From NCBI GenBank assembly GCA_039111635.1, contig JBCAQO010000004.1:1178001-1242000 (forward strand): DNA of 64,000 nucleotides. The letters run 5' to 3'. The position numbers and the translations under genes were made by a program. Every line of letters starts with the position of its first letter. Position 1 is the stretch's first letter. Shown here piece after piece: positions 1-12,278 of this stretch. The stretch is from Heterobasidion occidentale (lineage: Eukaryota; Basidiomycota; Agaricomycetes; Russulales; Bondarzewiaceae). The notes beneath the pieces were generated by a model. It was given only the letters and a program-made list of their open reading frames with translations, was not told the origin of the DNA and made no database searches.

Positions 1-202
1 TCGTTTCTCCCACCCCTCTTTCGTTCGCTTCCTTCTCTTGTTTTTCGGCTTCCTTCCTCCGCGCGCTCGTTTGTCTGGGCGCTGTGTCGGCGGCTTTGAC
101 TCTGGATTCTGATTCCGGCTCTGATCGCCGCGCGCGTCGCTGGCGCTGATGCTGATGCTGGCTTTGTGCGGGGACGGATTCCTGACGTATTGTACGTGAC
201 AG

Positions 203-1670
203 GGCGAGATGTCGTTCTGCGGCGCGATCGAGATGGTGCGTGGCGCGTCGCGCACGGGCGCTCGCAGTCCTTTCTGACGCCGAGTCCATTCCATTCCGTC
301 CCATCCGAATCCATGCGACTCGACTCGACGCACACGCGACGCGATGCGCCTCGGCAGGCCGGGATCATCACGTTCAGCACGAGCGTCATCAAGGGCGGCG
401 TGGACAAGTTCGCGCTGAAGCAGCCGATCTTCCTGGTGCGTGCGCGCCCGTCCTCGCACCGCGTCCCCCATCCACGCTCGCGCTCACACTCATTCGTCCG
501 CTCGTGCTCGCCCGCGCGCGCAGCCGTCCCCGATCGACCCGCTGTACTCGTCGAAGCTCGTGTTCGAGGGCATCAGCGTGGACTACCGTGAGCCGCCCCG
601 CCTGCCCCTCCGTGGCGTTTCATGCCGTCTCAAGCGCCCTCTTTCTTCTTCCCCCCCCCCCCCCTCTCCCTGTGCGTGTGTGTCCGTGTGCCCGACGGGA
701 CGCCCGCAGACGGAGACGGCACGCAGTACAACATGGACGCGTGAGTGCCGCGCGTGTCGCATCGGGACGTCGTGGACGCAGCGAGCTGACGCGCTGGATG
801 GCCTGGTGGTGCAGGACGGTCGCGTACAAGCAGGCGGCGCTGAACGCGATCGCGTATCTGCAGAAGGTGCGCGTCCCCGCTTTCGGTCTCGACGGGTTCG
901 GTTCTGCTCAGGCGAGGGGAATGCGGGCGGTTGCTGACTTGCGTTTTCTCATGTGGTTCGGGTTGCGTGGTGTGTGTTGGGTGATTCGTGGGTCGTGTTC
1001 CGCTGTTGGTGCGTGTTCCGTGTTCCGCGTCGTCGCGTCGTCGCGTCGCCGTGGGACAGCTCGGCTTCAGTAGGTCATTCCGCGCCGTCCGTCCGTCGTC
1101 CGCCGTTCCGAGCGCTGACGACTGCCCACCACCGCCGACGCGCGCCATGTAGCCCGCGAACAAGCCTGTACGTACCTACCTCCTTCCCCTCCCCTCCTCG
1201 ATCCGCTCCTGATCCGAACACGCCCGCCCGCCCGCCGCGCCGCGCACAGACATCCTGCTCTCCGCCGCGCCCGTCGAGAGCCACGTCGGCGCAATCGTGG
1301 TGCGTCCCGCGCCTCTCCCCGCCCGCGCACACTCCGTATCAACCGCACTGCTCTGTGTTTTTTTCTGCTTTTTTGCGGACATGCGCGCTACCGACAGGAC
1401 TCGCCCAACGCATGCGTGACGCTCGCGCTCCCAGTCGGGATATTCGACTTCGTGCGCACTCTTTACTTTCGCGCGCCGTCTCAGTCTTAGGGTGCTAACG
1501 GTATGTGTATGCTTCTGACGACCGCGGGCGATCGGTATTTGCTGGTGTTGGGGTGCGGTGGATGTGTTTGCGCCGCTGGGACCTGCGGGCAGGATATTCT
1601 GCCGCGGGACGAGGGCCTGGCGAGGCGGGATCTAGGGCAGTGCGCGATTCGCAGCGATGGGGTGCTGTGA
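203..1670 (+). CDS. Formamidase (FmdA/AmdA family), 3' part
   Basis: Hydrolyses formamide to formate and ammonia in nitrogen scavenging; cytosolic. The 5' part lies outside the window, and bases 1-202 look like intron. Exons read: 203-235, 358-435, 524-587, 710-740, 815-866, 1060-1069, 1153-1167, 1250-1299, 1398-1451 and 1593-1670, all joining in frame. Conserved family blocks seen are GEMSFCGAIEM, TSVIKGGVDKF, PSPIDPLYSSKLVFEGISVDY (split here by residue order only), GDGTQYNMDATVAYKQA, LSAAPVESHVGAIV, and a C-terminus starting GIFDFDILP. The last exon was chosen because it gives FDFDI, as in other formamidases; an earlier acceptor at 1485 would stop after one codon. Two consecutive micro-exons of 10 and 15 nt are needed to restore LGFTREQAYILL. 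The stop is TGA at 1668-1670. Confidence 0.88.
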
Positions 1671-2298
1671 CTGTGCTTGGGCATTCGATATTCGCCGGGA
1701 CGGGCGCGCGAGGGTATGGCGAGGGGTGGGTCGCGGAAGAGGTCCGTCCGGCACTGGCGAAGGCGAAGGCGAAGGCGGCGTTTGTTGTGTACGGGAGAAC
1801 TGCGGGAAGCGCGCGGAGACGCGAAGTATTAGGGGAGGGTGTACGTTACGAGATGCGTGTATACTTGGAAATGCGGATGCAGAAGCCGACGCGTCAGATT
1901 CTGAGTTGCTAGGTGTTCCCAGGTGTTCTGACGGGCGGGCGGTGGCGAGCGGCGTGGGGTTTTGCGTGCTGCATGGTCGACTGTCCGGCCTGATCGCGCC
2001 CGGGGCCGTCCTTAAGGAGATGATGGGACGTGCGGGCGACGTCTGCGGCCGCGCTATGCCCGCTGGCTGCCGTCATTAGTAGCAGGGAGCGGCGCCCCGG
2101 GACGACGCGGTCATGTGTCCGCCCTGCGATCGATCGAGGCCTCGACGCGTGACCCGGAACCACCTCGGGCGAACTCCTGCTGTCCTCCCCTCTGCTATTA
2201 TATATTAACCCTCCCACCTCCCCTCCTCCTCCTCCCCGCTCTCTCCCTCGAGTCGAGCACCAGCACACTCCTTACCACCACATTCCAAGACGAACAAC
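1671..2298. other. Intergenic, formamidase to beta-glucosidase
   Basis: No coding sequence is recognised. It holds the formamidase 3' region and the beta-glucosidase promoter, with a pyrimidine-rich stretch just before the start codon. Confidence 0.6.
2196..2207 (+). promoter_or_regulatory. TATA box of the beta-glucosidase gene
   Basis: An AT-rich TATATATTAA-like motif stands alone in GC-rich DNA about 95 bp before the ATG at 2299 and is followed by a C/T-rich initiator-like stretch. Confidence 0.6.
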
Positions 2299-5200
2299 AT
2301 GCTGCGCCTCGCCCTGCTCGCACTCGCGAGCAGCGCAGCCGCAGACGTCATCACCCGCATCCCAGACGCCGCACCGCCCGGCTTCGAGCAGTGGACGTCC
2401 CCCATCGTCGTCCCCGCGAAGCCCGTAGCCGGCGACGCCGACTGGGCCCCCGCCGTCGCGCGCGCGCGCACCTTCGTGCAGGGGCTCTCGCTCGAGGAGA
2501 AGGTGAACCTCACGACCGGCGTCGGGACCGGCGGCCGCTGCGTCGGCAACACGGGCGAGGTCACGCGGATTGGGTTCAAGGGGATCTGTCTGCAGGACTC
2601 CCCGCTCGGCGTGCGCGACGCGGACTTTGCGAGCGCGTTGTGAGTGCCCGCCCTCGTCTTCCCCGCACGTTCCTAGCCTGTTTCTGTTTGACGCGCGCGC
2701 GCTGACCGCGGCGCGTGTGCGGCGCTCGCACCCCGCAGCCCGGCAGGCATCAACGCCGCCGCGACCTTCGACAAGTCGCTCATCTACCGCCGCGGCCGCG
2801 CCATGGGCGCCGAGCACCGCGGCAAGGGCGTCAACGTCGCCCTCGGCCCGATGACCAACATGGGCCGCGTCGCCGCCGGCGGCCGCAACTGGGAGGGGTT
2901 CGGCGCAGACCCGTTCCTCAGCGGCGTCGCGTCCGCCGAGACCGTGCGCGGCGTGCAGGACGCGGGCGTGATCGCGTGCGTGAAGCACTTGTGAGTCCCG
3001 CGTGCGTGCGTGTGGGCGTGTGGGTGTGCGGGCTGACGAGAGGGTGTGGGTGCGTGGGTGGACGTAGTATTGGGAACGAGCAGGAGCATTTTAGGGGCGG
3101 CTCGGAGGCGCCGCAGGTACAGAGCTCGAATATCGACGATAAGACGATGCACGAGGTGCGTTGTCGTCGCCCGCCGCCCGCGCCTATCCTCCGTCGCCCC
3201 GCGCGCTGACGTGCCCACGCGCCGCCCCGCGCTAGGTCTACGCGTGGCCGTTCGCAGAGGCCGTCGCGGCCGGCGTCGGCTCCGTCATGTGCTCGTATAA
3301 CAAGGTGAACCAGACGCAGGCGTGCCAGAACTCGAAGATCCTCAACGGGCTGCTCAAGGTGCGTGCGCGCGCGCGCCCGCGTTCACTCGCACACGCGCAC
3401 TTGAACTCACACGCGCACACATTCCCGCGCGACTCGCGCACTCGCGCTCATACGCATGCACTCGGATCCGGACTCGGACGACTAATCGTCGTCGCGCGCG
3501 CGCGCCGCAGGAGGAGCTCGACTTCCAGGGCTTCGTCACGTCAGACTGGGCGGCCATGATCGACGGCGTGCAGCCCGCGCTCGCGGGCGCGGACATGAAC
3601 ATGCCCGGCTTCATCTCGTACAGCATTCCCCCGAGCGAGCCGAACCCGGACAACACGACCAACTCGCGAGTGTTTCCCTCCCTCTCCTCCTTCCTTCCCC
3701 GCGTCCGTGCTGACGTTTGACGTTCGACTTTCATGTTTTGATGTTTGACGTTGGACACGTTTGACGTCTGGCGTCTGGCGTGGACGATGGACGGCTGCGC
3801 GCGCGCCAGGTGGTGGGGCTCCGCGCTGATCGAGGCCGTGCGCAACGGCTCCGTGCCCGAGGCGCGCGTCACGGACATGGTGGTGCGCACCATGGCCGCG
3901 TACTACAAGATGGGGCAGGACGCGCCCGACTTCCCCGCGGTCAACTTTGACTACAACACCGAGGACACGTACCTCGACGGCGAGCGCGTGAACGAGCACG
4001 TCAAGTGAGTGGCTTCGGGTCGTGTGCGGGCTCGGGCCCAGGTCGAGGGCTGGCGCTGACGGATGGCGGATGGCGGGGCGTGCGCAGCGTGCAGGGAGAC
4101 CACTACAAGCTTATCCGCGAGATCGGCGCCGCGAGCATCGTCCTCCTCAAGAACACGGCCGGCGCGCTGCCCCTCAGCGCCGCCAACATCAAGCGTGCGT
4201 CCGCGCGACTCGCTGCTGCCAGGACGCCTCCTGTACTGATATTATCTTCGCGCAGGGCTCGCGATCGTGGGCTCGGACGCGGGGCCGAACCCGGACGGCC
4301 CGAACGGGTGCAGCGAGTGAGTCGTGGATCGTATCAGTGTTGGTGATGGTCTGTTTGCGGGCGAGGCTGACGGCGCGCGCGACGTAGCCGCGGATGCGAC
4401 CAGGGCACGCTCGCCATGGGATGGGGCTCCGGCACCGCCAACGTACGCTCCCACCCTCGCATGTCCCGTCCCGCCGCATCCTGACCCCGCCGCCCCGCAG
4501 TTCCCCTACCTCGTCGACCCGCTCTCCGCCATCCAGTCCTTCGTCCACCGCACGAACCCCACCGCCGTCGTCGAGGGCGTCCTCTCCGACTTCAACTACG
4601 CCCAGATCGCCGCCGTCGCGGGGCAGGCGGACACCTGCCTCGCGTTCGCCAACGCCGACTCGGGCGAGGGCTACATCACCGTCGACACGAACGCCGGCGA
4701 CAGGAACAACCTCACGCTCTGGCACGCCGGCGACGCGCTCGTCGCCGCGACCGCCGCAGCGTGCGCGAACACGATCGTCGTGCTGCACGCCGTCGGGCCC
4801 GTGCTCGTCGAGCCGTGGATCGCGCACCCGAACGTGAGCGCCGTGCTGCTCGCGGGCCTCCCCGGCCAGGAGAGCGGGAACGCGCTCGTGGACGTGCTGT
4901 TTGGCGCCGTGAGCCCGAGCGGAAGGTTGCCGTACACGATCGCGAAGGCGCGCGCGGATTATCCGGCGGACGTGCTGTACGACAGCGACGCGGAGACGCC
5001 GCAGATCACGTATGCGGAGGGCGTCGATATAGACTACCGGTGCGTGCGCCCCCCGCTTCGCCCCGCCCCGCCCTGCCCCTCCCCGTTGCTTTCGCTTCGT
5101 TTTGTCCGCTCGGCGCTGAACGCGGGCGTGCGCGCGCAGGCACTTCGACGCGGCGGGCATCGCGCCGCGCTTCGAGTTCGGGTTCGGGCTGAGTTACTCG

Positions 5201-6077
5201 AAATTCGCGTACAACGGGCTGAACATCGTCCCCGCCGGACCCGCGCAGCGGCGCGGCCGGCGCGCCGAGGCGAGCGCGACGCTTGCGGTTCCGACTGCGA
5301 CCTTCGCGTCTGCGTCGTCGGCGGCGGCTTCGGTTTCGGTATCGATTTCGGCGTCGACGGGTAGCGTAAGGACCACCGCGCCGTCGAGCGTGGCGGCGGC
5401 GTCGACGACGGGAGTGTTGAGTGTGCCGGTGTCCTCTGTTACGGCGAGCGTCGTCACGTCCGCCGTGGTCTCTGCGAACGCCACCGCAACGTCCTCCATC
5501 GCGCTGAACGCGACAGTTACGGCGTCTGCATCCGTGTCCACGCTGCCGTTCAGCGGCACGTCTGTCCTTTCCAACGGCACCGCGACCGCGAGCACCATCC
5601 AGTCCAACAGCACCGCCTCGGCGACGGGCTCCGCGCCGCCCGCGATCTCGTCGCCCGCGCAGACGTACCCGGGCGGGCCCGCGCGCCTGTTCGACGCGCT
5701 GTGGACGGTGCGCTTCGCGCTGACGAACACGGGCGCGGCGCGCGCGCACGAGGTCGCGCAGGTGTACCTCGCGTTCCCGCCCGCGGCGGCGCAGCCGCCG
5801 AAGGTGCTGCGCGGGTTCGAGCGCGTGTATTTGGAGCGTGGGGAGACGAGCGTGGTGGAGGTCGGGCTGAGGCGGAAGGACGTGAGCGTGTGGTGCGTGT
5901 TTTTTTTTTGGTTTGTCTTGCGGATTGGGGATGATGACTGGTGTGGTGTGGTGTGTGTGCAGGGACGTGGTGAAGCAGGAGTGGGTCGTACCTGCGGGCG
6001 CGTTCACGGTGCTCGTCGGGAGCTCGTCGCGCAATATCCACCTGAGCGGCACGTTCGTGCCGGGCCGCGGTGCGTGA
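2299..6077 (+). CDS. Secreted GH3 beta-glucosidase
   Basis: Releases glucose from cellobiose and other beta-glucosides, the last step of cellulose breakdown. Twelve exons join in frame to 927 residues: 2299-2639, 2739-2990, 3068-3155, 3236-3358, 3511-3665, 3810-4004, 4088-4194, 4256-4316, 4388-4442, 4501-5039, 5140-5892, 5963-6077. The start [15 protein letters not shown] is a signal peptide. The N-terminal GH3 barrel carries GFVTSDW with the nucleophile Asp near residue 280. The second domain has the block [15 protein letters not shown] and the segment [22 protein letters not shown] then leads into the C-terminal fibronectin-III-like domain, which ends [14 protein letters not shown]. Between them sits an unusual insert of about 150 residues rich in Ser, Thr, Ala and Val (about 660-815), probably an O-glycosylated linker. 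The intron 3666-3809 needs a GC donor (gcgagt) to keep frame. Confidence 0.95.
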
Positions 6078-6674
6078 TGGAACAAGGGGGGTACGGTCGT
6101 GGTCATTATACCCTCGAGGGAGGCAAGGACTCCGCACGAACGGACAGAGAGAGAGACGTGTACACAACGCACACAAAAAAAATATGTTCATACTTGTGCA
6201 TTGCGTCGTCGCCGGGCGGGCGAAACGAGGTGGACGGGCGTGTTTTATATACTCGCGGCTTTATACCACGTTGTTTTTCTTGGCTTTTCTTTGTCTTTGA
6301 AAGCATTGCGCTGAGCAATGGGTCGTGATGAGAGCCGTATTCGTTTTGCGATTGTAGGCGATATCGCCACGCCGAGGTGCCGGCGAGTTTCGCATTCATT
6401 TCTCGCGCTTGCGAGGGCACACCACCCGCCAGTAGTAGTGAAGATACTTTATTCAACCGTGGCTAATCGACTCGAATATATGATCGAACAAGCAAAACGC
6501 CGCCAATACCGATACCGAGGTACAAAATGAAGCACAACTAAGTGGGTGGCGAGAACGAAGGGGAAGTCATAGGGCTACAGCAACTAAGGATGCCAGTGTG
6601 GAATGTATGGAATCACAGTGGACGAGGGGAGGGAGGGAAAGGATCGATGGATGGAAGGGAGGCGGGGGGGGACA
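6078..6674. other. Intergenic between convergent genes
   Basis: Holds the 3' regions of the convergent beta-glucosidase and HMG-box genes. No further gene is seen. Confidence 0.6.
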
Positions 6675-8092
6675 TCAATACCAAGCGCCGTTGTCCCATT
6701 TACCGTTGGGCTGAGGCAGCTCGGTGAGCGCCAAGGCCCAAGACTCTACGATGTTCGCCGTCGCCACCGCCTGCGAGTCGTAGTGCTGGGACGGGGCATA
6801 CAAGTGTTCTTGCACGTCAAATCGGGGCGAGTAAACCTGAACGGCCGGATCTTCGACCTCGAGCTCGGGGAAAGACGCCGCCGGAGTGAACAGATCGTAG
6901 ATCTGCTGCTCGTCTGTGTACTGAGCGAGGAACGATGCATCTGCCTGAGGATGCTGCATAGTCGTCATGGTCGGGGGATACGGAGACGACAGCTCGGTCG
7001 AGGCATTGGAGTACTCAGGGTACTCAGGGTAAGCCGAGTCGGCGGTCGTCTAAAAATGCCAACGTCGTATCAGAAAAATACACAGAAGGGTTGAATACAA
7101 GAGAGACATACCAAGGATATATCATATGGCCATGACATGGAAGCGAGAAAATCGGGAGGCAACATAGGATCGGTCAAGGTGGCAGGCTCAACGTCGACCG
7201 CAACGCCAATAGCAGGCAACTCTGCGTTCTCCGGCGCCCATACGAGCGTGCTCGAAGCCGACGCTTCGATCTGCTGCTCAGCCACTGGCGCCTCCACCAC
7301 CTGCTCCTTGCCTTCGCGCCGCTCGTCCCGCTGAGCCTGAGACAAGCTCGCGATGTAGCTTGCGTGCAAGGCCGCGGTGGCGAGGATATCCTCCTCCGGC
7401 CTGTCCTCGTTGATCATGCGTGCAAGCTCCTTAATCCTATCATCCTCCGCCTTCCCGCCGCGCCTCGTCCTGCGCTTCTTCCGGTCGCGCATGACGGGCG
7501 TGAACTTGTAGTCAGGATGTTTCTTCTTGTGCAGGCGCTTCTCGGCGGCGGCGGCGGCGAACCATGGCTCGCGCTCCTCGATGGACTTCTCCCGCCACAT
7601 GGACCCCACGAGCTTGCTGAGATTGCTGTGGTCCTTCTCGATCTTCTCGAGCATCGTCTTTCTCTGGGAGGTGACATGGCGGCGGAAAAGCATGAACGCG
7701 TTCAGGGAGCGCTTGACACGGTCAGGGTCATTACGGGGCAAGGCTTTGTGGGCAGCCTTCCTCGGCGTGCGTGTCGCCTTGGCAGTCTTGCGCGGTGGGG
7801 AGGGTGAGGGTGAGGGGACATTGGACGTGGTGGACGAGGGCGAGGCGACAAGGGTGGAAGGCTTTGAAGTGGCAGGAGATGAGAAAGGGAAAGGGGGGTT
7901 GAGGCCGTGGGAAAATAGCTCTGGGGACGAGGAGACCTGGAGGCCTGTGAAGGCACAGGAGAGGTCGGGTGAGGCAGGAAAGGTGAAAGGATGATTGACG
8001 TCATAGGCAAAGGTCTCAATACCAGCGTACTGAGCGTCGAAATCGACTTGGAATCCGAGTGGGAAGGAATCTGCGGGCGATGGGGAGGACAT
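6675..8092 (-). CDS. HMG-box transcription factor (MATA/SOX-like)
   Basis: A nuclear sequence-specific DNA-binding protein of 451 residues in two exons, 8092-7112 and 7049-6675, with one intron using gtatgt and tag. The HMG box lies at about residues 125-195: RVKRSLNAFMLFRR, then HSNLSKLVGSMWREKS, then EEREPWFAAAAAEK and HPDYKFTP. It is followed by a basic RDRKKRRTRRGG stretch, a likely nuclear localisation signal. Upstream is a Ser/Pro-rich region of about 100 residues; the C-terminal part is acidic and rich in Tyr, Pro and Gln, as in an activation domain. The box resembles those of sexual-development and pheromone-response regulators of fungi, but no mating-type homeodomain or pheromone genes are nearby, so a mating-locus role is not supported. 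Confidence 0.9.
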
Positions 8093-9451
8093 GGCGCACT
8101 TTGGTGAGGATAAAGCTTCATTTTGCGCACCTTTTATACGAGTGTCCCGTCGACGACCTGCACAGCGAGCAGAGGCCTTCGACGAAAGTTACCCTTCGCT
8201 ATAAGAACAGCGTGACTTGGAGAAGGATGGTGTGGACGGAAAAGGCAATTGAATTTCACTTCCTTGTCCTCGCCCACAGCCAGTTTTCTGAGGATATCAC
8301 TCGACCAGCACACACGAGGCATGCGGACCCGCTTGGCACGGCGTATTATGTGAGGACAATGGCAAGACGTGTGTGAAAGACGCACTTGGGTCTTGTGACC
8401 GCCATTGAGTCTAAAGAGTAAAACTCTGGTGAATCCGCTATTCTATGACGAGCTTACAAGCGCACTCAAGTGAATATTTGGCCCTGAGTATGGCATACCA
8501 GACCAGGTATTTTGCATAGACGGCGAGACTCTGGAACGAAACGAAAGAGACATGTGTGTGTTTTGGAGAAAGCAATACGCGAGAGGCTCAAAGCGAAGGG
8601 TTAAGTCAGCGCTATGACACAGGGAGGCGTGTGATGTGAAGAGAAGTCGGGGGGTTTCGCAAGAAGGAAATTCATTGGCAAACATAGTCTGAAAGTCAAG
8701 GATTGTCAGAGCTATGAGACTATATTGCAGGACGGACATACATGCTTACATGCCATATTCTGAACAGGCTGGCTTGATGGTGTACGGATGACAAAATAGG
8801 AAGAAACTTACATTGTCGCTTCGATGTGCAGCTGCCACGCGCAGCAGAAATTCCTTGCACCATTTCCCAAAAGACGCGTTGGCAGCGAAGTCGTCTTCAA
8901 TGCCATGTAGCCATACGATACTCATAGAGGCCTGAATATTCACAGAGAAAAAGCATGATAAATAAGCTAGTGTTGTTTCCTCACGTAAAATTCTCGAGCG
9001 TCCGCAAGGCCTGACAAGAGTGGAGAGAGGAAAGGAGAGGATGGTCGGAAAACTTGGACCCACATGTCCCAAAGTGGCAAGTCGGAGAGGCGAGGCACGA
9101 TCGGAGTTTGAACGGCGGTCGCCCGCTCTCTCGTCAAGACCGCCGCAATGTTTCTTCATGAACGGCACACGCGTCGCTTTGGCCTCAATGCGCGTTCACG
9201 AAGCTGCCACCATCATGATCCGCAGCCGAATCACACTTCGGCTTGGACCGTGGCACGAAGGTGGCAGGACGGCTAGGCCTCCCTTGAGTCTTATATATTC
9301 TGGTCTCGTAAGCCTTCTCCAACTTGATCTCCTTTGTCTTCCTTCTAACGGGTCGTGCGATTATTCTCCAGTGGCACTCTTTTGAATCCCAGATCCTCTC
9401 GCTGTTTCTCCTTCAGACTTGTCGCAGACCAGAAAGCTGAATACACCCGAC
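8093..9451. other. Intergenic, HMG-box gene to first FunK1 gene
   Basis: No recognised gene. A minus-strand stretch near 8800-8930 reads MSIVWLHGIEDDFAANASF and looks weakly coding, but no family or splice structure could be assigned. Bases about 9150-9450 are a diverged copy of 12090-12400, the promoter side of the second FunK1 gene. A TATA-like motif lies near 9291-9299. Confidence 0.4.
8131..8141 (-). promoter_or_regulatory. TATA-like box of the HMG-box gene
   Basis: Read on the minus strand it is CGTATAAAAG, about 40 bp before the ATG at 8092, which would give a very short 5' leader. Confidence 0.45.
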
Positions 9452-11673
9452 ATGGCACACCAATTTGTCGGACCCATGCCCATTGAGGATTTCCTCGCGG
9501 CCTTCATGCATTCAAGAGCTACGACAGTGCCAGATGCGGAAAAAAACAAAGGCAGAGCCTTCATACACTGAGCCGAGTCTTCCTGAAAAATGGCAGGAAA
9601 GGTTCCGGGCCAAGGCAATCACCAAACGCTATTTTGCGAGTGATTTTGTGCGCATCCCTCATTCTGCCGACTGGGTTTTACTCGGCTGACTCGCGTGCTT
9701 GTGCTGTAGATCTCAGCGGTCAAGAGAGCTAAGATATGCTCTAGTCTCTTCCTTGTCACCGCGACCAGCAAAAATGACTGTGAATCCGCGCACGCACCAT
9801 ATCTCATCGGTTACAGACGTCCATACCATGGTTCGCCCACGACAGATTTCAAGGGCATGGAGCTTCTTATTGATTGTCAGAAGTCAAGCAATGATCCGTT
9901 CTCGGATCCAGGTGCCGACGAGGATCCCCTCGAGCACAGTTTTGAACGCCACGTCACTTATACTTCTGAGGACATTCGCAATCAAATTATATCCCACACG
10001 GCTGACCAATTCGCGTCGCAGTCTCGCTGCTTCGCTTTCTCTATCCTCCTCCTCGACCAGTATGTTCGGTTCATTCGGTGGGATCGCGCGGGAGCTATCG
10101 TGACGGAGCGCCTTGACTGGAAGAAGAATCCGCAGCCGCTGGTGAGATTTCTATGGCTGTTCGACCATCTCTCCGATGCGGAACGTGGGTATGACACCTC
10201 CATCTCAGATCCTACCCTAGCGGAGATCGAGCTGACGAAGAAGAAACTTGACGAGCGTGCGAAGGCATTGGCGAGGGCGAAGGGAGAAACCGAACAACTC
10301 GCTGAGACTCGCTATTCAACAAATGACTCGTTTCGCAAGTTCTGTGTGGTGGATGATGACCCCGAGACCAAAGAGTGTGAAGCGAGGGCGCGATACTTCG
10401 TTGCTTCTGTGCCCCAATGGCAGGGCGGGAGCCCAGTTGGAAGGGGCACGAAAGGTTATGAGGCGCTAGATCTGGAGACAGGGGGGTTGGTTTATCTCAA
10501 GGATACCTGGCGATATGACGAAGATGGGATGGAGAAAGAGGGCGATACATATCGGAAGCTCTCGGCGCACGGTGTTTCTCATATTTCCCGTCTTGCTTGC
10601 GCGGGTGACGTGGAGCAACACCGAACGCGTACACACGATTTTGCTGACGAGGACTGGTGCTGCGGAGAGCCGAAGCTGAGGCGACATAGACATTACCGAC
10701 TGGTTTTGAAGGATCTGGGGCGCCCGTTGTCAGAGTTCAACTCGACCAAGGAACTTTGTCAAGTTCTTCTCGAGGCGATCATAGGTGCGTTGATTGCTGT
10801 GGTATCTTTTAAATGCATGCTGACTTTTTGGGCGATGCCACAGCGCATATGGAGGCATACAAAGCTCATATCCTCCACCAGGACATTAGCGGAGGCAATA
10901 TCTTGATCACGGATGATGGTCACGCCCTCCTGATTGACTGGGAGCTGTCGAAGACAGTAGATAAGGAGAAATCGCCCGAACAGGATCGGCGGACGGTGAG
11001 TTTTTAGCTTTCGGTGCTGATAGTCTCGGATCCTCAAAGTCGGCTCTTTTCAGGGTACATGGCAATTTATCTCTGTTGCCATCCTCAATGAACCCAGGAA
11101 GGTCCACGAACTTCGAGACGACCTAGAATCTTTCCTCTATGTTCTTCTCTATTATAGTGTTTGTTATCAGCGCAACAACCTCAAATATTTTCCCCGCAAT
11201 GCAACACAATTCTTCAACGATTCTTGTCGCGAAGCCAATGAGACGTTAGGCGGAATGTACAAGATAAGATGGTTCTATCACCATCTGTATCCAAGTGACT
11301 TCGCGACCGACGAGCTCCAGAAATTTCTCAGCAAGCCACACGCAGCCCTCATCGAACGGCTTCGATTGCTGTTCTTCCCGCTGTATGCTAGGAATATCAC
11401 TTTGGAAGAGATGAATCCCAAACCCGATCCAGTTGTGGCAGCTCAAATACTGGAATCCTCTAACTGCTTCATTGACATATTCGGGAGCAGTTGGAGAAAG
11501 ATGGCTGGAAAGTTGGTGATAGGAGCTTTGACATGCTAGCTAATCCAGTACCATTCAACGCTATAGCTCGGAAATTTGCGTTTGTTTCAAAAACATCATC
11601 GGTATTGAAACGTACTTCACAAGCGGCTGGCTTGGATGAGAGCTTTACGAAGTGCAAGCGACAAAAGGTGTAG
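9452..11673 (+). pseudogene. FunK1 fungal kinase, copy A, two frame breaks
   Basis: FunK1 proteins are protein-kinase-like proteins expanded in basidiomycetes; their substrates are unknown. Blocks read: 9452-9647 (MAHQFVGPMPIEDF...), 9710-10784, 10844-10995 and 11054-11673, with clean GT-AG introns. The catalytic loop is [15 protein letters not shown] and the metal-binding motif is LIDWELSK, so both catalytic Asp residues are kept. After the third intron comes GTWQFISVAIL, typical of the family. Two frame breaks are seen. One is at the A7 run near 9540-9546, where the frame must shift to reach TEPSLPEKWQERFRAK. The other is near 11481-11486, after which the C-terminal tail (DGWKVGDRSFDMLAN) lies in another frame. 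Copy B fixes the expected reading. Either a recent pseudogene or sequence error in a duplicated region; the intact core makes both possible. Confidence 0.8.
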
Positions 11674-12278
11674 CTGTCTCTATGTCCAAGAGCTTGCCTA
11701 GGGTAGAGCAAATGATATATACTTTCTCTCCGTTGTTGTATCACTTCTTCTCCGCTGTTGTGCCACTTTACTGTTTCTGTGCTTAACCTCTCTATCTGTC
11801 TTGTTTCACACCAAGATCACTGCCGCTTACACCAGGCAATACTATTGTTTCGTGACTTTCGTCATGCCACTGTCAAAGTATCTTGCATGTCCTCGAAGAT
11901 AGTTGCAATTTCCTCACGTAGATATGAAATTCATTGGTGTATCGTGATCTCTCAGTGGGCGATTCAAGGCCTTTGGTTTTGGGCAGAGGAAGAAACAGGA
12001 GCAGGCCTAAGTTGACGTCCAACAGTCCACAAGCTTGATGCGATCACGTGATGAGAGCGAATCGCGGAGCTGGAAATGTTGGTGAACCACGAACGCGCTT
12101 GGCCTGCGACCACCAAGCCACTATCAGCCCACCATCAACTTCAGCTTGGATCGTGGCACAGAATTGACACAAGAGAAACGGCACAGCAAAGGCCACATTT
12201 GAACGCAGTACTTAAAGTTTCTGAGGCTCGTAAGTTTACTTCTCTGACATCTCTCCATCTCAATTTCCTAACCAAAAT
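11674..12278. other. Intergenic between FunK1 copies
   Basis: Bases about 12020-12280 resemble the region before copy A, so the promoter was duplicated with the gene. No other gene is seen. Confidence 0.5.

Noticed and set aside
1485..1490. Earlier formamidase stop after acceptor at 1484
   Set aside because: Splicing to 1593 restores the conserved FDFDI C-terminus; the earlier choice gives a premature end.
4189..5160. Minus-strand ORF of 323 codons under the beta-glucosidase
   Set aside because: An antisense shadow of conserved GH3 exons with no recognisable domain.
6675..8092. Mating-type locus from the HMG-box gene
   Set aside because: No homeodomain pair, pheromone or STE3-type receptor gene lies in the window, and HMG-box regulators occur outside mating loci.
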